A DNA stretch of 64,000 nt. It comes from Streptomyces spororaveus (GTDB lineage Bacteria > Actinomycetota > Actinomycetes > Streptomycetales > Streptomycetaceae). The stretch's first letter is position 1. The number at the start of each line of letters is the position of its first letter. The stretch is from contig NZ_BNED01000005.1 in the NCBI RefSeq assembly GCF_016755875.1, positions 930,001 through 994,000 of the forward strand. Reading direction: 5' to 3'. The position numbers and the translations under genes are program-made. The notes beneath the pieces are model-generated. The model did not search any database. It was not told the origin of the DNA and saw only the letters and a list, made by a program, of their open reading frames with translations. Positions 26,916-35,418 of this stretch are shown here, in pieces.

Positions 26916-26949
26916 CCCGGGGGTTCGGCGGTGCCGCCGAACCCCCGGG
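26916..26949 (-). terminator. 16-bp hairpin between the repeat peptide and the enzyme operon
   Basis: Arms 26916-26931 (cccgggggttcggcgg) and 26934-26949 are perfectly complementary with a 2-base gap. Its place, 108 bp after the peptide stop and 45 bp before the desaturase start, suits a partial terminator that makes peptide mRNA more abundant than enzyme mRNA. Confidence 0.7.
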
Positions 26950-27056
26950 GCCGTCCCCCTTCTCAGCCGGGTCCGGGTCCCGGACGGGCCACGCCGTCAG
27001 GCGGGCCCACCCCAGGCCGCGGCTTCAGGAGGGAAGGGGAGTGGGGGTGTTGCTGA

Positions 27057-27191
27057 TCAGGCGGCGTCCGGGCGGACGCCGGTCTTCAGCTCGGCGTCGG
27101 GGCGGACACCCGTCTTGAGGAGCGCGTCCGGGCGGACACCCGTCTTCAGCTCGGCGTCGGGCCGCATGCCGGACTTCAGTTCGACGTTCAT
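27057..27191 (-). CDS. tandem-repeat peptide, candidate precursor or scaffold (44 aa)
   Basis: ATG 27191 follows GAAAGGGAGAAGTC, a sound RBS. The product is MNV followed by four contiguous decapeptides and a final Ala: ELKSGMRPDA, ELKTGVRPDA, LLKTGVRPDA, ELKTGVRPDA. Each unit has one Lys, one Arg, one Thr or Ser and an Asp. There is no leader region, no Cys and no signal peptide. The repeats are conserved in protein and only partly in codons, which argues for selection on the peptide. Followed by a strong hairpin and a train of tailoring-type enzymes, it looks like a multi-core ribosomal peptide precursor, or a scaffold on which amino acids are assembled. I know of no named family with this repeat. 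Confidence 0.75.
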   Translation of the reverse strand: MNVELKSGMRPDAELKTGVRPDALLKTGVRPDAELKTGVRPDAA

Positions 27192-27205
27192 GACTTCTCC
27201 CTTTC

Positions 27206-27223
27206 AGGGCACAGGTGTGCCCT
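27206..27223 (-). promoter_or_regulatory. 8-bp dyad in the 5' region of the repeat-peptide gene
   Basis: Arms agggcaca (27206-27213) and tgtgccct (27216-27223) with a 2-base gap, ending about 14 bases upstream of the start codon and next to the ribosome-binding site. It could be an operator or an mRNA stem affecting translation. Confidence 0.4.
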
Positions 27224-27722
27224 GGGTTGTGTGGTGATCGGGTGGGGTGTGTGCCGTGCGGACCTCAGGTGGATCCCTGGCGGTCCTGGGCACCAGGCAG
27301 CACGCGGCGGGTGGTGCGTTCACGTGGAGAGCTGGGGCGAAGAGGCGAGCCGGCGTACAGGCTGTGCCTGTCGTCCGGAGCGGTCCATGTGACCGCCATC
27401 CCGCCGGGTGCCGAGCCATCAAGCTAGGGCCGCCCTCTCCAGCCCGGCAATGCCTCGCGGTGTCGCGCCGGACGCACGGCTGTCGCATCGGGTGCATCCG
27501 GGTGTCGCGCAGGTGTTGCACGGTCAGCCCCTGCGAGCAGGCCGCGCAACAGCGCCGGTCCACCCGCATGCCTGCGGTGGTGACACCGGGCTCCCCAGAG
27601 CGGTTTTCGAGGGGTTCTGTGCGCCGGGAGGGCGCACTAGCGTGCCGGTGCCGACGACGTGCCGCGGAGCCCACCGGCCCCGCATGCTCCGGCCCTACAG
27701 CCCTGTGACCAAGGAGTGCCCC
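27224..27722. other. divergent intergenic region
   Basis: About 500 bases between the repeat-peptide gene (minus) and the synthetase-like gene (plus). It must contain the divergent promoters. I see no further gene that I can support. Confidence 0.5.
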
Positions 27723-28604
27723 GTGTCCCGCGAGATGATCGCTCTCAAGTCAGACGTACTGCGCGGCCTGCGCAACACCCTGCACGAGCAGGGCTTCGTC
27801 GAAGTCGTCACCCCGACCATCCGCAGGGCCGACCTCGGGCCGGGGCGCCGCCTTACGGTCGGGCTGGATGAGGGCCGGTTCCTTCGGGCGATGATCGGGC
27901 CCGCCTTGCGGGTGAACCTCGAACACCACCCCCGGGTCTTCGAGATCGGCCCCTGCTACCGGCCCGAAGAGCCCGACGAACTCCACGCATCCGAGTTCGG
28001 GATGCTCGATCTCTACGCCGCCGACGAGACCTTCGAGTTCCTGATCGCCCTGATCGAGCAGCTAGTCGGCCCGCACATCCCCTTCATCCCGCGGAGGTTG
28101 TCCGTCGCCGGCTACATCCGTGACGTGTTCGGCATCGACCTGCGCGACGAGCCGCTCGGTGACCTCCCCTGGAAGATGGCCGCGCACATGCAGCTCAGCG
28201 CCGACACCCCGTTCAAGGTGGTCCTCGGGCGCTTCATCGAGGCCGAGGTGGAGGTCCAGAGCGCGGGCGCCGCCCTGTTCCTGACCGACTACCCGCTCGG
28301 CGGGGACGAGCCGTGCGCCCGCCTCACCCCCGGCACGACCGCCGTCCTGAACCGCACCGAGCTCCTGGTCGACGGAATCGAGGTCGCCCACGGTTACGAG
28401 GACGAACCGGACGGCCCCGCATTCGTCGAGCGGGCCCGCGCGGTCAACCTGTACGACGACGAACAGGCCCTGGCCCGGGCAGCGATCGACGCCGGCCGGG
28501 TGCCCGCCCACAGCGTCGGCCTGGGCATCGGCATCGAGCGCCTGTGCATGGCCGCCTCCGGCACCAAGGACATCGGCCGCTTCCAGCAGTCCTCCCAGTT
28601 CTGA
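27723..28604 (+). CDS. stand-alone LysRS/EpmA-like class II synthetase core
   Basis: 293 residues from GTG 27723, behind AAGGAG. Motif 1 resembles VEVVTPTI (27-34). Motif 2 is RVFEIGPCYRPEEPDELHASEFGMLDLYAA (about 71-100), closely matching the LysRS FEIGRxFRNEGxxxxHNPEFTxLExY pattern with the ATP-binding Arg kept. Motif 3 is GLGIGIERLCMAA (about 266-278). The anticodon-binding domain is missing, as in EpmA/GenX, which ligates a lysine-type amino acid to a protein Lys. Next to a peptide with a Lys in every repeat, a peptide-aminoacylating ligase is the natural hypothesis. It is divergent from the peptide gene and followed by a TauD-type gene. Confidence 0.85.
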   Translation: MSREMIALKSDVLRGLRNTLHEQGFVEVVTPTIRRADLGPGRRLTVGLDEGRFLRAMIGPALRVNLEHHPRVFEIGPCYRPEEPDELHASEFGMLDLYAADETFEFLIALIEQLVGPHIPFIPRRLSVAGYIRDVFGIDLRDEPLGDLPWKMAAHMQLSADTPFKVVLGRFIEAEVEVQSAGAALFLTDYPLGGDEPCARLTPGTTAVLNRTELLVDGIEVAHGYEDEPDGPAFVERARAVNLYDDEQALARAAIDAGRVPAHSVGLGIGIERLCMAASGTKDIGRFQQSSQF

Positions 28605-28649
28605 CCCCACACTCTCCCCCGGCCCGCCCGGCTACTCAACGGAGGCGTG

Positions 28650-29492
28650 ATGTCCGTATCACTTCGCCCGCTCGACGACAGCGGCTTCGGCGCGATCGTC
28701 GACTGCGACCTCACCCGCCCTTCCCCGGCCCTCGCCCGCGACCTCGCCGGCGCCCTGCGTCAGTACCGGCTGCTGATCGTGCCCGGGCAGCACCTCAACC
28801 ACGCAGACCTCCTGGCGGCCGCCGGCTGCTTCGGGACCGTGGACACCCGCACCGACCGCCGGTACACGGTCGGCGGCTTCCCCGGCCTCACCGTGATCAG
28901 CAACATCACCGAGCACGGACAGCACATCGGGATCTACGACGGCGACGACGAGGAGGAGTGGCACGCCGACAACTCCTTCAAGGACGAGCTCACCGGGGCG
29001 ACGCTGCTGTACTCGGTCATCGCACCCGAACAGGGCGGGCAGACACGGTTCGCCGACGCCACGCGCGCCTATGCCGAGCTCCCCGCGCCGGTGAAGGAGA
29101 AGATCGACGCCCTACGTGCGGTGCACTCCATCGAGCAGCTCGCCGCCTTGCAGCACGAGGCCGGCGCCGGCCAGTCGTCCGTCGCGGCCGGAAGCCTGAC
29201 CGGCCACCCGGACGTCGAGCACCCCCTCGTCCTGCAGCACCCGGTCACCGCAGCCCGGTCCCTGCTGCTCGGCTCCATGGTCATCCGCTCCATCACCGGC
29301 CTGCCGGAAGACGAAGGCCGTGACCTGGTCGAGGAACTGCTGCGGCACACGACGAGCGACCCGTACGTCTACAGCCACCCGTGGAAGCAGGGCGATCTCG
29401 TCGTGTGGGACAACCTCGCGACCTTGCACACCGCCTCCCCCTGCGACAGCTCCCGCCACCCGCGGCTCCTGTACCGGGCCGCCGTCCGGTAG
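28650..29492 (+). CDS. TauD/TfdA-family Fe(II)/2-oxoglutarate dioxygenase
   Basis: 280 residues from ATG 28650, with GGAGG upstream. Iron ligands: EEWHADNSF (His105, Asp107) and TLHTASP (about His260), and the 2OG-binding Arg in RHPRLLYRAAVR near the C-terminus. The central FADATRAYAEL and EHPLVLQHP stretches also fit the family. Enzymes of this type hydroxylate free amino acids or small amines. It is cotranscribed with the synthetase-like gene, so its substrate may be the amino acid which that enzyme activates. Confidence 0.92.
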   Translation: MSVSLRPLDDSGFGAIVDCDLTRPSPALARDLAGALRQYRLLIVPGQHLNHADLLAAAGCFGTVDTRTDRRYTVGGFPGLTVISNITEHGQHIGIYDGDDEEEWHADNSFKDELTGATLLYSVIAPEQGGQTRFADATRAYAELPAPVKEKIDALRAVHSIEQLAALQHEAGAGQSSVAAGSLTGHPDVEHPLVLQHPVTAARSLLLGSMVIRSITGLPEDEGRDLVEELLRHTTSDPYVYSHPWKQGDLVVWDNLATLHTASPCDSSRHPRLLYRAAVR

Positions 29493-29574
29493 CCCACGCC
29501 CTATGCGACACCGCCGGAGTGACGGGCGGCCAGATCCCTCGTTTCCCTTCCTTTCGCCGTCCTAGGGTGTGCCC

Positions 29575-30702
29575 ATGACCGAGAAGGTTCCCCTCAAAGA
29601 GACCGCGCTCAACGCGGAGCGCATCGCGCGCATCGCCCGGGAAATCCGGGCGGTCTGCCCCCGGTTCGACGCCGAAGGCTTCGAGCGGTCCGTGATGGCA
29701 GATCTCCCCCGCCTGGAGCTGAGCGCCCGCATCGCCCGCACCAGCGAGGCCCTGCACACCCACCTTCCGGTCACCGGCCCCCAGGCCCTCGACGTGATCC
29801 TTCGCTCCCTTCCGCCCACCCCCGAAGCCGCCGGCATCACGAACGACTTCGGGTCGCACATCTACTCTCCGCACTCCGACTTCGTCGCCCGCTACCACCG
29901 CACCACCGAGGACCTCGACCAGGCCCTCGCGGCGCTCGCACGCCTCACCCGGTACTTCTCCGCCGAGGTCGCCGCGCGCCACTTCCTCAACACCTACCCC
30001 GAGGAGACGATGAAGGCCGTCGACTCCTGGGCAGGCGACGAGGACCACCGCACCCGCCGGCTCGCCAGCGAGGCCACCCGCCCTCTGCTGCCCTGGGCTC
30101 CCCGCATCAGCCTGCCCGCCGACACCGCCCTCCCTGTCCTCGAACGGCTCTACTCCGACAACAGCGTCTACGTCCGCACCTCGGTCGCCAACCACCTCCA
30201 CGACCTGGCCACCACACAGCCCGACCTCGTCCTGGACACCCTCCTCCGTTGGAAGGCCTCAACCCCCACGGCAAGCAAGGAGTTCGACACGCTCGCCCGC
30301 GGGGCGCTACGCGGCAGGCTGAAGGCCGGATGGCCACCCGCGTACGCCTTCCTCGGCTACGCGCCCGACGCACCGATCTCCCTAACGCCCCTCGTCCTGG
30401 AACGCACTGAACTGTCCGACGGCGAGACGCTCAGCTTCACCGCCGAGCTCACCACGACCGCCCCGGCACCGGTGGACGTGATGTTCGTGATCTCCTCCAC
30501 CACACCCACCGGCAAGCCGCGCGAGAAGGTCTACTTCCTCCGCCGCGCCACCGCCGAGCCAGGCGAGGCGCTGCCGCTCACCAAGCAGCACGTGCTGCGA
30601 TCGACGGCCACCGTGAAGCTCCACCCGGGACCACACACGATCGCCCTTCAGATCAACGGCCGCCGGTTCCCCACGGCAGCCTTCCAGGTCCGAAAGGCAT
30701 GA
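29575..30702 (+). CDS. AlkD/AlkC-like HEAT-repeat DNA-alkylation-repair-family protein
   Basis: 375 residues. The pattern LARLTRYFSAEVAARHFLNTYPEETMKAVDSWAGDEDHRTRRLASE, then RPLLPWAPR, then NSVYVRTSVANHLHDLATTQPDLVLDTLLRWK matches the DNA-alkylation-repair HEAT family. The last 110 residues form an extra beta-rich domain (LSFTAELTTTAPAPVDVMFV, LHPGPHTIALQINGRRF). AlkD glycosylases remove alkylated bases, and paralogues act as self-resistance factors in clusters for DNA-alkylating products. Placement after the TauD gene makes a resistance role conceivable. Confidence 0.85.
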   Translation: MTEKVPLKETALNAERIARIAREIRAVCPRFDAEGFERSVMADLPRLELSARIARTSEALHTHLPVTGPQALDVILRSLPPTPEAAGITNDFGSHIYSPHSDFVARYHRTTEDLDQALAALARLTRYFSAEVAARHFLNTYPEETMKAVDSWAGDEDHRTRRLASEATRPLLPWAPRISLPADTALPVLERLYSDNSVYVRTSVANHLHDLATTQPDLVLDTLLRWKASTPTASKEFDTLARGALRGRLKAGWPPAYAFLGYAPDAPISLTPLVLERTELSDGETLSFTAELTTTAPAPVDVMFVISSTTPTGKPREKVYFLRRATAEPGEALPLTKQHVLRSTATVKLHPGPHTIALQINGRRFPTAAFQVRKA

Positions 30703-31696
30703 CCCTCACATCACTCACCGAGGAGGACCGCTCTTGGCAGCCCTGACCGACGACGCTGCAGCGCCCTAGCCCGGATGACTGAGCCGGCCGAGATCGTCGC
30801 CGATCTCTGCTGGACCGGCGCGTTCACCAGGGTCGGTCGTCCGCCTCCTGGCGCATAGAGCCGCTTGCAACTGGGCGCGGTCTGCGGCGCGCCCAACGAA
30901 CGCGCGTGCAGCAGTCGACACAGCGTTGAAGGCCGCAAGGGGTTTTCGGTGAGCCGCCCCTGCGCCGGTCACTTCCGGCAAACCTCGCATGGTCGTCGAC
31001 CCGGCAAGTCCTGCGGCTGCCGGAAACGATCACGGGTGACGACTGGGAGGAGGGTTCGACGAGGTCGGCCAGATCCTGCTGCTCCGCCTCGGAACCTGCG
31101 CTCTACTCGCCCCCTCCAGTTCCAGCACCTTCCAACTCGCGTCAGCCCGTCGTGCAGGCGGGCTTCCTCGCCATGCGCCGGAGGTGCCTGAACCCGCCGT
31201 CCAGCACGTCGATCTGAAGGGAGCCCAGCCGATGCCGAACAGGAAGCGTGGCCGTATGGCCTCGCTCCGTCGCCCGCCCCGCCGGCTGTCCCTCGCCGGT
31301 CGGCATCGCAGCCCCGGCGAATCGACCACCTGATCGAGATCGACACGTCGCACAAGCCCCCGATCGGGTGCCAGAGCTCGACAACCACTCGAACGCGTGA
31401 GTTCAAAAGCCAGCCATCAAGCCGCTCCTACCCGAGCTACGTGATCCGGATTCACGTTCGAGTTCATCACCCTTCCGAGGCCGTTACGGCCACGGAACCG
31501 GGGCGTTCTTAGAGCACCAGTGCCAACAGAAGATCCATTTGGAGGACATCGTGAACGCCGGACCCACCCCCGCTCATCGCCATCTCGGCTTCGAACACCG
31601 GCCGGTCTCGCTCGCGCTCGCCTCCCAGCATCGGGGGCCCCGGCAGATCGACGTCCGCGCCCGCCGCTGGGCGCAAACAGTTACGAGGTGGACAGC
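30703..31696. other. gene-poor region
   Basis: About 1 kb between the HEAT-repeat gene and the ABC transporter. No frame here has a good RBS, codon pattern and recognisable product. It may hold decayed sequence and the promoter of the transporter operon. It separates the peptide locus from the exporter operon. Confidence 0.45.
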
Positions 31697-33742
31697 ATGA
31701 GCGAGACCGCCAGCACAGCGGATCCCACGGATGCGGCCCAGCAGACGCAGCCCAAGAGCAAAGCCGCGGACGGCATCTCCGATGCCGAGCGCGAGCTGTA
31801 CGGGGGGCGGCTGCGGTACGACCAGTCCTTCGTCCGACACGAAGGCCCCCTGACCCGGCTCGGGTTCGGGCACATGGCTGCCGCCATGCCACGCATGGTG
31901 GTGATGGTCCTGCGCACCGGCTGGCACACCGACCCGCGAGCCCTGGCCGGGGTCGTGGCGGCGCAGCTCGGGCAGGGTGTGGCGGCCGGGTGGGGGCTGG
32001 TGGCCGTCAACAGCGTGCTCACCGAGCTGTTCGCGACCGGGCCGACCGCCGGGAAACTCCGTGAGGCACTGCCGTCGCTGGTAGTACTCGGGGTCACTGC
32101 GGTGGTGACGGCGGTACTGGCAGCGTGGTCGACGGCCATGTCGGGCCGGCTGGAGCCTCAGGTCGAGCGGGCGGTGTCGGCCCGGTACTACACGGCCGTC
32201 ACCAATGTCGAGGTAGAGGCGACCGAACGGCCGGAAGTGCAGCGGGTGCTGGAGGCGGGACGGTTCGGTACCGACTCCGCCCGCAACATGCTCCGGCTGT
32301 CGGTCGGCGTGGGCAACGTGGTCATCGGCATGGTGGCCGCCGCCGTGGTCCTGGTCTCGCTGCACTGGACCTTGCTGCCCATGCTCCTGGTCATCGCGCT
32401 TCCCAAGGGGTGGGGGGCGGTTCGCTCCGCTCGCCGCGACTACCTCTCCCGCCTGCACTGGGTCGATCACCGCCGGGCGATCTCCTCGCTCCTGGCCTAC
32501 CTGACCCGCCCCCACGCCGCCGCGGAGATCCGTGTCCACGCAGCTGGCACGAAGCTGCTGGCCAGCTACGAGGAGATGTCCCGGCAGACCGAGGCCGAGC
32601 AGCGGCGCCTGGCCCGGGCGCAGGCCGGCACGGACCTGGTCGCAGGCGGCTTCGCGGGTCTGGCCTCCCTGGGCTGTTACGGCATGCTGTGGTGGCTGCT
32701 GGCCGCCGGGGGTCTGCCGCTGGCGGTCGGGGGGACCGCGGTGGTCGCCATCCGGACCTCGACCGCGCGCCTGTCCTCCCTGGTGCAGCAGGTCAACCGG
32801 CTCTACGAGGAGCTGCTGTTCCTCACCGACACCGAGGACGCCATCGAGATCGCGGGCAAGCACGCGATCCCCCTGACCGGCACCCCCCTCCCCTCCCCCG
32901 TCCAGTCGGTGCGCACGGAGAGCGTGACCTTCACCTACCCGGGAGCCGACACACCCGCCCTGAAGGGCGTCAACGTGGAGATCCGACCGGGCGCGGTGAC
33001 CGCCCTCGTCGGGGCGAACGGCTCCGGCAAGACCACCCTGACCAAGATCATCGCGGGGATCCTCCTCCCCAGCGAAGGAAGCGTGTGGTGGGAGGGCGAG
33101 TCGGGCGAGCGGGTCGAGCTGCGCGACGCGGACCGTGGGCAGGTGTTCGAGTCGGTCGGCGTGCTGGCGCAGGACTTCCCGCGCTGGGAGATGACCGCCG
33201 CCGCGAACGTGGCCATCGGCGCCGGCGATCGTCCCCGCGACATGGGCGCCATCCGCGAGGCAGCCCGTGCCGCGGGCGTACTCGACCTGATCGAGAAGCT
33301 GCCGCACGGCTGGAACTCGATCGTCATCAAGGGCTACGAGCGCGGGGTCCAGCTCTCAGGCGGTGAATGGCAGAAGTTGGTTACCGCTCGAGCGCTGTAC
33401 CGGATGGCCCGGTTCTTCCTGGTCGACGAGCCCACCTCTGCCCTCGATCCACTCGCTGAAATCGCCGCGTTCAAGGGTCTGTGGTCGCTGGCGGAGCAGG
33501 GGCACGCGGTCGTCCTCGTCACCCACCGGCTCGCCGCCACGATGAACGCCGACCACATCTACGTCCTCGCCGACGGGCAAGTCGTCGAGGAAGGCACTCA
33601 CGCGGAACTGATGGCCCACGAAGGCCCCTACCAGGGAATGTTCACCGCGCAGGCCGCCCAGTACGGGATCGGAGCGGCCTCCGACACGGTGCCCGGCCCG
33701 CGAAGCACACCGCTGGCCGACCACGAGGAGAAGGCGCGGTGA
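31697..33742 (+). CDS. ABC exporter (fused membrane and ATPase domains)
   Basis: 681 residues. The first 400 are the membrane domain, with hydrophobic segments around 135-160, 230-260 and 350-380. The ATPase domain has Walker A GANGSGKTT, the Q-loop LAQDF, signature LSGGEWQK, Walker B FFLVDEPTSALD and switch VTHRL. The layout is that of homodimeric exporters used for peptides and antibiotics. Its stop overlaps the triple-NUDIX start. It could export the product of the peptide locus, but the 1-kb gap leaves this open. Confidence 0.92.
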   Translation: MSETASTADPTDAAQQTQPKSKAADGISDAERELYGGRLRYDQSFVRHEGPLTRLGFGHMAAAMPRMVVMVLRTGWHTDPRALAGVVAAQLGQGVAAGWGLVAVNSVLTELFATGPTAGKLREALPSLVVLGVTAVVTAVLAAWSTAMSGRLEPQVERAVSARYYTAVTNVEVEATERPEVQRVLEAGRFGTDSARNMLRLSVGVGNVVIGMVAAAVVLVSLHWTLLPMLLVIALPKGWGAVRSARRDYLSRLHWVDHRRAISSLLAYLTRPHAAAEIRVHAAGTKLLASYEEMSRQTEAEQRRLARAQAGTDLVAGGFAGLASLGCYGMLWWLLAAGGLPLAVGGTAVVAIRTSTARLSSLVQQVNRLYEELLFLTDTEDAIEIAGKHAIPLTGTPLPSPVQSVRTESVTFTYPGADTPALKGVNVEIRPGAVTALVGANGSGKTTLTKIIAGILLPSEGSVWWEGESGERVELRDADRGQVFESVGVLAQDFPRWEMTAAANVAIGAGDRPRDMGAIREAARAAGVLDLIEKLPHGWNSIVIKGYERGVQLSGGEWQKLVTARALYRMARFFLVDEPTSALDPLAEIAAFKGLWSLAEQGHAVVLVTHRLAATMNADHIYVLADGQVVEEGTHAELMAHEGPYQGMFTAQAAQYGIGAASDTVPGPRSTPLADHEEKAR

Positions 33743-35280
33743 CCCGCGGACACATGACGCCGAACCCCCGATCCAGACACCGCACCCCCTCCGAAGGCGA
33801 GAAGTCCTCCGTGCCCCCCGGCCACACCCACATCCGCAAGACCGTCGAGGCCTACCTCGCCCACCACCCAGCCGAGCGGGACACCCTGGCCGACCTCTTG
33901 GCCGCTCTCGACCAGCCCGACGACGCGACCAGCCGCAGCACCCTGCCCGGCCACGTCACGTGCAGCGCCATCGTCATCGACCGAGACGCCAATGTTCTCC
34001 ATATTTCACACCGGGTGACGGGGCTGCTTCTGGCTCCGGGCGGCCACGTAGAGGCCGGTGACCGTTCCCTGCTCGGCGCGGCCCTGCGCGAGCTGGCGGA
34101 GGAGGCCGGAATCCCGGCCGACGCCCTCACCCTGACGCCCCAGGCCCTCGGCACACCGATCGACATCGACGTCCACGCCATCGACGACAACCCTGACAAG
34201 GGCGAACCCCCGCACCAGCACTACGACATCCGCTACGTCCTCTACCTCGCCAACAAGGACCGGCCGGAGACCGTCCTCCAGGACCAGGAGGTGTCCGGCT
34301 CCCAGTGGGTACCCATCACCGCCATCACCTCGCCGACACTGCGCGCGAAACTCATGGAAGCGGGGCTCGACGGCCAGCCGGAGCCGGTGAACGCCTCCGC
34401 GCTGATCCACGACGGTGCTGGGTCCTACCTGCTGCATCTTCGCGACGAACGGCCCGGAATTTGGCAGCCATGGACGATGGCGCTGGTTGGGGGCGGGCGT
34501 AGGCGGGGCGACCGGAGCCTGGAGGACACCCTGCTGCGTGAACTGTCCGAGGAGGTCCCCGGGCTGCACCTGGAAGGCCTTGAGCCGTACGCAGCGGAGG
34601 AGGCCACCAGCGTCGACGGCCTCCGCGTCCCCATCCGCGTCTTCGCCGGCCGGTGGAACGGGAACCCCGACCAGCTCGAGCTGCGGGAGGGGGTTCTCCT
34701 GCACTGGGTTACTCCGGACCAACTGGATCGGCTACGCCTGAGCCCCGGACTCGGCGACCTGATCCGCCGCCACGCAGCAGATCACCCGCCGCAGGCAGAG
34801 CAGGACGAGGCGCCGCCAGCACGGGACGGCAGCCGCCGGCCCGTACTCAACGGTATCGGCGTCCACCTCCACCTGGAGGACGAGCATGGACGCGTACTCC
34901 TCGGACTGCGCCACCCGGACGTCGCGTACGCGGGGAGCAGCTGGCACTTCCTCGCCGGGAAGTGCGAACGGGAGTCCGCTGTCACCTGCCTGGTCCGCGA
35001 AGCCCGGGAGGAGGCGGGGTTGGTCATTGACCCGGCCGACGTGAAGCTGGTGCACGTCGTGCACATCGTCGACAGCCCCGATGGTCTCCCACTGCTCCAG
35101 ATGGTCTTCCAGGCCAGCCGGTGGGAGGGGGTTCCCGAGGTCCTCGAACTCGACAAGTGCCTGGCCTGGCAGTGGTTTGACCCTTCGGACCTGCCGAAGG
35201 AGCTCGTCCCGTACACCCGCGCGGCCATCGAGGGAATCTCCGCCGGCCACCGCTACACGGAACTCGGGTGGGACCGATGA
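33739..35280 (+). CDS. triple NUDIX-domain protein
   Basis: 513 residues from GTG 33739 (GTGA overlap). Three separate NUDIX boxes occur in one chain: GGHVEAGDRSLLGAALRELAEEAGI (about 104-128), GGGRRRGDRSLEDTLLRELSEEVPG (about 252-276) and AGKCERESAVTCLVREAREEAGLV (about 407-430), all with the REUxEE core. NUDIX enzymes hydrolyse nucleoside diphosphates linked to other moieties. Three fused copies are unusual. It sits between an ABC exporter and the split MFS gene. Confidence 0.9.
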   Translation: MTRGHMTPNPRSRHRTPSEGEKSSVPPGHTHIRKTVEAYLAHHPAERDTLADLLAALDQPDDATSRSTLPGHVTCSAIVIDRDANVLHISHRVTGLLLAPGGHVEAGDRSLLGAALRELAEEAGIPADALTLTPQALGTPIDIDVHAIDDNPDKGEPPHQHYDIRYVLYLANKDRPETVLQDQEVSGSQWVPITAITSPTLRAKLMEAGLDGQPEPVNASALIHDGAGSYLLHLRDERPGIWQPWTMALVGGGRRRGDRSLEDTLLRELSEEVPGLHLEGLEPYAAEEATSVDGLRVPIRVFAGRWNGNPDQLELREGVLLHWVTPDQLDRLRLSPGLGDLIRRHAADHPPQAEQDEAPPARDGSRRPVLNGIGVHLHLEDEHGRVLLGLRHPDVAYAGSSWHFLAGKCERESAVTCLVREAREEAGLVIDPADVKLVHVVHIVDSPDGLPLLQMVFQASRWEGVPEVLELDKCLAWQWFDPSDLPKELVPYTRAAIEGISAGHRYTELGWDR

Positions 35281-35418
35281 CCGCGGGCCTGCGTCGACTC
35301 CGCATCCGGGGCTGTTGGGTACCGAGCCCGTCCACCCGCTGGAGGCGGTTGCCCAGGAGGAACCGGTGCCCGCGCCCGGCCTCGCGCGTATTCGCGGATG
35401 ACTCAGAGGGGGTGTTCC

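Noticed and set aside
27057..27191. Reading the repeat peptide as an amino-group carrier (LysW/AmCP) or as a lanthipeptide precursor
   Set aside because: It lacks the C-terminal EDWGE-type motif and zinc ribbon of carriers, and has no Cys or lanthionine enzymes nearby.
24646..27237. Plus-strand frame of about 860 codons over the desaturase and amidinotransferase
   Set aside because: Antisense shadow of genes with intact catalytic motifs; its own translation shows no domain.
30703..31696. Small proteins before the ABC exporter
   Set aside because: Candidate frames overlap each other on both strands and none has a start signal or recognisable sequence.
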